The position numbers were made by a program, and so were the translations under genes. Positions 61,501 to 64,000 of a stretch of DNA of 64,000 nucleotides are shown here, piece after piece (the stretch's first letter is position 1; the number at the start of each line of letters is the position of its first letter). Origin of the DNA: Lineus longissimus. Lineage: Eukaryota > Nemertea > Pilidiophora > Heteronemertea > Lineidae. The stretch spans positions 7,073,501 to 7,137,500 of the forward strand of contig NC_088310.1 of the NCBI RefSeq assembly GCF_910592395.1, read 5' to 3'. The notes beneath the pieces were generated by a model that saw only the letters and a program-made list of their open reading frames with translations, searched no databases and was not told where the DNA came from.

Positions 61501-64000
61501 ATGCCCACATTTTTCTCTCTTCAGGTATTATATGATGTTGGATTGCTTGGGTCAATGCCTACATTTTTCTCACTTCAGGTATTACATGATGTTGGATTGC
61601 TGGAGTCAAATGCCCACATTTTTCTCTCTTCAGGTATTATATCATGTTGGATTGCTGGAGTCAATGCCTACATTTTTCTCACTTCAGGTATTATATCACA
61701 TTGGATTGCTGGAGTCAATGCCCACATTTTTCTCACTTCAGGTATTATATCATGTTGGATTGCTGGAGTCAATGCCTACATTTTTCTCACTTCAGGTATT
61801 ATATCATGTTGGATTGCTGGAGTCAATGCCTACATTTTTCTCACTTCAGGTATTATATCATGTTGGATTGCTGGAGTCAATGCCCACATTTTTCTCACTT
61901 CAGGTATTATATCATGTTGGATTGCTGGAGTCAATGCCTACACTTTTCTCACTTCAGGTATTACATGATGTTGGATTGCTGGAGTCAATTGCCCACATTT
62001 TTCTCACCTCAGGTATTATATCACATTGGATTGCTGGAGTCAATGCCCACATTTTTCTCACTTCAGGTATTATATCATGTTGGATTGCTGGAGTCAAATG
62101 CCCACATTTTTCTCTCTTCAGGTATTATATCATGTTGGATTGCTGGAGTCAATGCCTACATTTTTCTCACTTCAGGTATTATATCACATTGGATTGCTGG
62201 AGTCAATGCCCACATTTTTCTCACTTCAGGTATTATATCATGTTGGATTGCTGGAGTCAATGCCTACATTTTTCTCACTTCAGGTATTATATCATGTTGG
62301 ATTGCTGGAGTCAATGCCTACATTTTTCTCACCTCAGGTATTATATCACATTGGATTGCTGGAGTCAATGCCCACATTTTTCTCTCTTCAGGTATTATAT
62401 CATGTTGGATTGCTGGAGTCAATGTCCACATTTTTCTCACTTCAGGTATTACATGATGTTGGATTGCTGGAGTCAATTGCCCACATTTTTCTCACCTCAG
62501 GTATTATATCATGTTGGATTGCTGGAGTCAATTGCCCACATTTTTCTCACTTCAGGTATTATATCATGTTGGATTGCTGGAGTCAATGCCCACATTTTTC
62601 TCGCTTGCTGGAGTCAATTACATTATTCAAATATTCAACAAACATTGTATGCCTTTAAACAGATTTTTAAAAACACCTGCGACACAAACAAATGAGGAAT
62701 GTGCTATGGTCCGTCCCCAATAAGTTAGTTGAATTCCCGACATGCAACTTGCGACAATTTACTTTGTTCATGCCAATAATCAGAAAATGACTGGTGTATT
62801 TTAAAAATAAATACCATGTAATTACAGGAACAGACCCTGAAAAAAGTGGTTTAACAACATGTAATGTCTACATTGTTTGCATACAACAGGTAATACAGTT
62901 TGCATGACCTCTTCAATATTATTAGTTCTGTATTTTGTCTCAAGATGGCAGTGAGCCCACAAATACCCATGTCAAAATTAAATCGCCAACTATGAAAGTT
63001 CACAATATTTTGTAGTAGAATTACTAAGTTCAGGATGTTACGAAATTTAAAGATTAAACTTCTCTCATGTTTTAGGTATCATATGTTGGATTGCTGGTGT
63101 CGGAGCTCTTTCTTATTAGGTATAAGATAAGATGTTGGATTGCTGGAGTCAATCCCCACATTTTTCTCCCTTCAGGTATTACATCATGTTGGATTGCTGG
63201 TGTCAATGCTCAAATCGTTCTTGCTTTATATATGATGTTGGATTGCAGGAGTCAATGCCCTAATTTTTCTTGTTTTAGGTATTATATGATGTTGGATTGC
63301 AGGAGTCAATGCCCTAATTTTTCTCACTTTAGGTATTATATGATGTTGGATTGCAGGAGTCAATGCCCTAATTTTTCTTGTTTTAGGTATTATATGATGT
63401 TGGATTGCAGGAATCAATGTCCTAATGTTTTCTCGTTTTAGGTATTATATGATGTTGGATTGCAGGAGTCATTGCCCTAATTTTTCTTGTTTTAGGTATC
63501 ATATGATGTTGGATTGCAGGAGTCAATGCCCTAATTTTTCTTGTTTTAGGTTTTATATGATGTTGGATTGCAGGAATCAATGTCCTAATGTTTTCTCGTT
63601 TTAGGTATTATATGATGTTGGATTGCAGGAGTCATTGCCCTAATTTTTCTTGTTTTAGGTATCATATGATGTTGGATTGCAGGAGTCAATGCCCTGATTT
63701 TTCTCACTTTAGGTATTATATGATGTTGGATTGCTTGAATCGATGTCCTAATGTTTTCTCGTTTTAGGTATCATATGATGTTGGATTGCTGGAGTCAATG
63801 CCCCAATGATCGACCAGACTTTACGGACCTGAAGCTGCACCTGGACATGATGATCGAGAAGCTGTGTAAGACTGACTACTTGGATATCGATCTTGAGAAT
63901 ATGAAGGCGTACTATAATGCTCCGATCATGGAAGAGGATGATGACGCAGGAAATGAGGATGTGGGGGATGATTTTGAGGATATCTTTGGAGCAGGTGTTG
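31400..64000 (+). CDS. Receptor tyrosine kinase with Cys-rich N-terminus and three FN3 domains (Torso-like layout), 18 exons, 3' end missing
   Basis: A single-pass receptor tyrosine kinase expected to bind an extracellular ligand and phosphorylate itself and adaptors. Eighteen exons splice without a phase error into at least 922 residues. Parts: signal peptide 1-24; Cys-rich region about 49-97; FN3-1 about 98-185; FN3-2 about 186-313; FN3-3 about 314-425; stalk; TM helix 501-523 followed by RRQRK; kinase about 570-870. Kinase residues: GEGAFG 584-589, VAVK Lys628, helix C Glu645, HRDLASRN with Asp739, DFG Asp757, activation-loop YVYDDKVY 763-770, WAFGVVLFEI, LGGTPYP. The kinase insert is short, unlike arthropod Torso. 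FGFR and Ret share the GGTPYP..RMEKPDNC style, so the exact family is uncertain. The tail has YLDI and KAYYNAP tyrosines. The link between the first three exons and the FN3 exons is inferred from phase and domain logic. Confidence 0.85.
33905..34034. repeat. Long hairpin (palindromic MITE-like), about 130 bp
   Basis: The left arm AGGTAGAATGGGGTATTTGT then AGCCCTGG..TAGCCCCTGC is mirrored by a right arm GCAGGGGCTACAATTAAACC then AGGGCTACAATTACCCCATT. Arms of about 46 bp with few mismatches surround a loop of about 37 bp. It lies in RTK intron 1. Confidence 0.88.
37927..38540. repeat. 57-bp minisatellite, about 10-11 copies
   Basis: The unit contains ACTGACCAAGATAACAACAG and CTGTCACTAATAGAACTG, with alternating TTGACC and ACAGCC variants suggesting a higher-order pattern. 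Because 57 is divisible by 3, both strands stay open for 176-204 codons. There is no start context, splice site or homology to suggest coding. RTK intron 1. Confidence 0.93.
39363..39615. repeat. 25-bp minisatellite, about 10 copies
   Basis: Near-perfect tandem copies of a 25-bp unit containing ACCCTTTAACACAATGGCAT, with a G/A variant (TTCAGT or TTCAAT) scattered among units. RTK intron 1. Confidence 0.95.
42313..42369 (+). CDS. RTK exon 2: Cys-rich segment
   Basis: 19 codons, RDCPHKCEVFTGDKWLQEC. Acceptor CTATTTCCAG, donor TGT|GTGAGT, phase 0 at both ends. C-x3-C and a distal C continue the pattern of exon 1. Too short for ORF detection; found from splice sites. Confidence 0.68.
42729..42780 (+). 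CDS. RTK exon 3: Cys-rich segment
   Basis: 17 codons plus 1 nt, GKSAECVSTCNHLTNAT. Acceptor ACATTTCTAG, donor ACCG|GTAAGT. C-x3-C plus an N-glycosylation sequon (NAT). The phase-1 end fits the next exon exactly. Anosmin, ROS and Torso also have such Cys pairs before FN3 domains. Confidence 0.68.
45087..45171 (-). mobile_element. Pogo-like MITE, truncated copy 6
   Basis: AAGGATATCCTCGGGACTGA and GCTGTCCCTAATAGAGAGG are joined directly to CTAAGGGAGGTTTCACTGTA. The central half of the element is deleted. RTK intron 3. Confidence 0.72.
47186..47221. repeat. ACTAGT-centred palindrome, copy 2
   Basis: A 36-bp near-perfect palindrome centred on AAAGACTAGTCTTT with CAAGAATT and AATTCTTG ends, matching the one at 2801-2836 though the flanks differ. 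RTK intron 3. Confidence 0.7.
47473..47654 (+). mobile_element. Pogo-like MITE, copy 7 (nearly intact)
   Basis: TACAGTGCAACCTCCCTTAG to AATAGAGAGGTTCTACTGTA, 182 bp, closely matching the copy at 52794-52975. Terminal inverted repeats and TA at both ends are preserved. RTK intron 3. Confidence 0.82.
48541..48689 (+). CDS. RTK exon 4: FN3-1, first half
   Basis: Encodes (A)PTAPRVHPSGVHNVDISWSA, then FVIEFSSGAGSTWSILAK. P-x-A-P-x-V and D-I-S-W are the FN3 strand A and B landmarks. Acceptor TTGTCCCCGCAG, donor AAG|GTGAGT. Confidence 0.88.
48750..49030. mobile_element. Possible degraded LINE remnant in an RTK intron
   Basis: The plus strand shows SRSLCHILGVRWHHTGAD and, in another frame, KGRTHVRWLDGLFCALQDDI. 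The minus strand shows LRLFGHVMRATGTPPNIILQ. All recall the C-terminal part of non-LTR retrotransposon ORF2, but they lie on opposite strands. I infer a rearranged relic and am unsure. Confidence 0.35.
49174..49423 (+). CDS. RTK exon 5: FN3-1 end and FN3-2 start
   Basis: 83 codons plus 1 nt. CQRYHYRIAAVNRFGQSGYS is the FN3 strand F-G motif (Y-x-Y-R-I-A-A-V-N-x-x-G). FN3-2 then begins near LPRPGPIHSPTYITG and reaches FKAVITWKSPI. Phase 1 donor. Confidence 0.92.
49648..49763 (+). CDS. RTK exon 6: FN3-2 middle
   Basis: Completes Gly, then WNDTTEISKYSQPTSSKICN and HNSVIGIPLPLVNYQ. Contains NDT and NST sequons. Low similarity alone, but phases 2 and 0 and both splice sites (CCACTAG, CAG|GTAAGC) fit. 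Confidence 0.85.
50130..50262 (+). CDS. RTK exon 7: FN3-2 end
   Basis: 44 codons plus 1 nt: SGSKNVLEVKVLSKAFGCRF then EFKVHAVTRCGTKGQEGSF. F-E-F-K-V-H-A-V-T-x-x-G is the closing FN3 motif. The two Cys may pair. Donor CAG|GTGAGG. Confidence 0.9.
50818..51017 (+). CDS. RTK exon 8: FN3-3, first part
   Basis: Completes Ala, then IDPDPVRGVMPVPINNTLDV, EISWTPPVNLGTSRFLLEYRLQW and ENETVVPA. E-I-S-W-T-P-P and L-E-Y-R-L-Q-W are clear FN3 strands. Sequons NNT and NET. Donor GCT|GTAAGT. Confidence 0.93.
51465..51521 (+). CDS. RTK exon 9: FN3-3, short exon
   Basis: 19 codons, NTTKTVITVNHGGREYGVR, phase 0 at both ends. E-Y-G-V-R starts the strand F motif that continues as IIAIGSDS in the next exon. Confidence 0.88.
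51747..51825 (+). CDS. RTK exon 10: FN3-3 end
   Basis: 26 codons plus 1 nt, IIAIGSDSKPVKWGLLAIKT then FMVPEP. Acceptor GGCATTTCAG, donor CCAA|GTAAGT. Confidence 0.88.
51967..52155 (+). CDS. RTK exon 11: extracellular stalk
   Basis: Encodes (I)FQVRKDEEDEPVKSTTKLPA, PTQPRFLVTLNTTEHLSPYI and VPGELKETEPHPKSE: a polar, Pro/Thr/Glu-rich stalk with one NTT sequon. Length and phase fit. Donor GAGG|GTAAGA. Confidence 0.85.
52528..52726 (+). CDS. RTK exon 12: transmembrane helix and juxtamembrane region
   Basis: IAIYISIPICAMVVLIVGTI plus YGI (501-523) is a single membrane span. RRQRKFF follows as stop-transfer, then a juxtamembrane stretch with FTESYNLYNQVRIVEE. Donor GAG-AG|GTCAGT. Confidence 0.93.
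52794..52975 (+). mobile_element. Pogo-like MITE, copy 8
   Basis: A near-complete copy of 182 bp: CAGTGGAACCTCCCTTAGCA at the left, AATAGAGAGGTTCTACTGTA at the right. It lies only 67 bp after the transmembrane exon donor. The left TA is mutated to TG. Confidence 0.82.
53228..53457 (+). CDS. RTK exon 13: kinase N-lobe start
   Basis: Encodes YTDKWEIPYGLLYLQDELGE, GAFGHVYMATLRF and MTVAVKKLH. It holds the glycine loop GEGAFG and catalytic VAVK lysine. An unusually long insert (CDVQNDSVTLLPFAKDLATN) separates beta-2 and beta-3. Donor CATG|GTAAGA. Confidence 0.95.
53490..53950. repeat. 37-bp minisatellite filling a kinase intron
   Basis: About 12 copies of a 37-bp unit containing CACTGGCATTGACATTATCA and TTACAAATTCATAC. 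The array occupies nearly all of the 498-bp intron between exons 13 and 14. Its last partial unit runs into the real polypyrimidine tract and CAG at 53955. Confidence 0.95.
53956..54149 (+). CDS. RTK exon 14: kinase helix C to hinge
   Basis: Encodes (E)YADKCQKQEFLREIHLMKTL, GSHQNVVNMIGCCTIEEPLC, LVVEHMPNGDLLHYLRKHRN and SMQG. Helix C Glu645 and hinge V-V-E-H-M-P-N-G-D-L are clear RTK features. Phase 0 donor GGG|GTAGGT. Confidence 0.95.
54616..54708 (+). CDS. RTK exon 15: kinase insert and helix E
   Basis: 31 codons: EGVQDGDIYYEEDRLKYQDL then LSFARQIAKGM. The kinase insert is short and holds a YYEE tyrosine pair. L-L-S-F-A-R-Q-I-A-K-G-M is the conserved helix E of RTKs. Confidence 0.95.
54999..55213 (+). 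CDS. RTK exon 16: catalytic loop and activation segment
   Basis: Carries FVHRDLASRNILVGE, VKVSDFGLTRYVYDD, KVYVNRKGGKLPLKWMSIEA and FSTASDV. Catalytic Asp739 and DFG Asp757 are intact, predicting an active kinase. SIE replaces the usual APE, as occurs in some RTKs. Donor AT-GT|GTAAGT, phase 2. Confidence 0.96.
55441..55578 (+). CDS. RTK exon 17: kinase C-lobe
   Basis: Encodes (V)WAFGVVLFEIITLGGTPYPI, ISNKDLLRELKMGYRMEKPD and NCDDE. Ends with 2 nt (TT) of a Leu codon before GTAAGT. It must join an acceptor followed by G, which the last exon and every 54-bp array copy supply. Confidence 0.96.
58681..59256. repeat. 40-bp minisatellite, about 14 copies
   Basis: The unit contains GTCAAAACCAGTTGACAAGA then CACAAAGTTAATAGCAACAC, nearly identical across copies with a few phased variants (GCCACAAAG, ATACTTC). 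It lies in RTK intron 17. A single ancestral-looking unit (AAAACCAGTTGACATGACAC) sits upstream at 58514. Confidence 0.95.
61500..62615 (+). repeat. 54-bp array A: about 20 copies of the last kinase exon's 3' splice site and first codons
   Basis: Each unit reads ...CACATTTTTCTCACTTCAG|G then TAT TAT ATC ATG TTG GAT TGC TGG AGT CAA TGC CC, i.e. pyrimidine tract, AG, and 12 codons YYIMLDCWSQCP that match the start of the real terminal exon (YHMMLDCWSQCP). The unit is 54 bp, with occasional 55-bp units (extra A or T before GCCC). The array is open in long frames on the plus strand, a by-product of the unit length. It ends in a deleted copy at about 62600. Confidence 0.95.
63070..63767 (+). repeat. 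54-bp array B: about 12 further decoy copies running into the real exon
   Basis: Same element as array A but mostly with TTGCAGGAGTCAATG and with GCCCTAATTTTTCTTGTTTTAG upstream of the AG. The earliest units (63070-63240) are degenerate, one lacking the AG. A three-unit block (gaatcaatgt/cattgccc/atcatatg variants) is duplicated. The last decoy (acceptor at 63711) is followed by the true acceptor at 63767. Confidence 0.95.
63768..64000 (+). CDS. RTK exon 18: kinase subdomain XI and C-terminal tail, open at window end
   Basis: G completes Leu, then YHMMLDCWSQCPNDRPDFTD, LKLHLDMMIEKLCKTDYLDI, ENMKAYYNAPIMEEDDD and an acidic tail. C-W-x-x-x-P-x-D-R-P-x-F is the invariant RTK subdomain XI motif with its Arg. 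YLDI and YYNAP are candidate phosphotyrosine docking sites. No stop codon before position 64000. Confidence 0.95.

Larger units (their letters stand above)
55579..63767. other. RTK intron 17 (about 8.2 kb), inside the kinase domain
   Basis: No other gene recognised. Contains a broken MITE end near 56.27 kb, a 40-bp minisatellite with flanking duplication (58.5-59.4 kb), and two 54-bp arrays derived from the next exon (61.5-62.6 and 63.07-63.77 kb). Confidence 0.75.

Noticed and set aside
61475-62695. 406-codon ORF in array A as a repeat-protein gene
   Set aside because: The frame is open only because the 54-bp unit is a multiple of three and stop-free. It alternates between frames at 55-bp units, has no promoter or donor sites, and its content is a copied splice acceptor plus kinase codons.

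Overview
This is a 64-kb stretch of invertebrate animal nuclear DNA. It is AT-rich, with short exons (52-250 bp), GT-AG introns, many minisatellites and many degraded transposons. The protein families and the repeat types (a tRNA-derived SINE, CR1/L2-like LINE tails, Tc1/mariner- and pogo-like MITEs) suggest a marine bilaterian invertebrate. A lophotrochozoan or a non-vertebrate deuterostome is plausible, but I cannot name the species.

Two large multi-exon genes lie head to head and both run off the window. On the minus strand, about 4.45-18.70 kb holds the 5' part of a beta-spectrin, most like the heavy (karst/SPTBN5) type. Seventeen coding exons join without a phase error into 789 residues: two calponin-homology domains (actin binding) followed by spectrin repeats, with the rest of the gene beyond the left edge. 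On the plus strand, 31.40-64.00 kb holds a receptor tyrosine kinase. Eighteen exons join in phase into at least 922 residues: signal peptide, short cysteine-rich region, three fibronectin III domains, one transmembrane helix and a tyrosine kinase domain. The layout recalls arthropod Torso, while the kinase C-lobe also resembles FGFR and Ret. The last exon is still open at the right edge.

Layout: 1-4.45 kb, repeat-rich presumed spectrin intron with minisatellites and a mariner-like MITE; 4.45-18.70 kb, spectrin exons with introns carrying MITEs, a SINE and two LINE tails; 18.70-31.40 kb, intergenic, with no firm gene and one orphan ORF at 29.1-29.6 kb; 31.4-48.5 kb, receptor N-terminal exons separated by long introns with 57-bp and 25-bp minisatellites and a long hairpin; 48.5-55.6 kb, compact FN3, transmembrane and kinase exons; 55.6-63.8 kb, an 8.2-kb intron inside the kinase domain; 63.8-64.0 kb, final kinase exon.

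The most unusual structure is in that last intron. The 3' splice site and first 12 codons of the terminal kinase exon (the subdomain XI start, YHMMLDCWSQCP) have been amplified as a 54-bp tandem repeat. There are about 20 acceptor-bearing copies at 61.5-62.6 kb and about 12 more at 63.07-63.77 kb, running directly into the genuine exon. Each copy keeps a pyrimidine tract, AG and the phase of the real acceptor, so the receptor has more than 30 decoy 3' splice sites in front of an essential kinase exon. A second kinase intron (53.46-53.96 kb) is almost entirely a 37-bp minisatellite that also runs into its acceptor.
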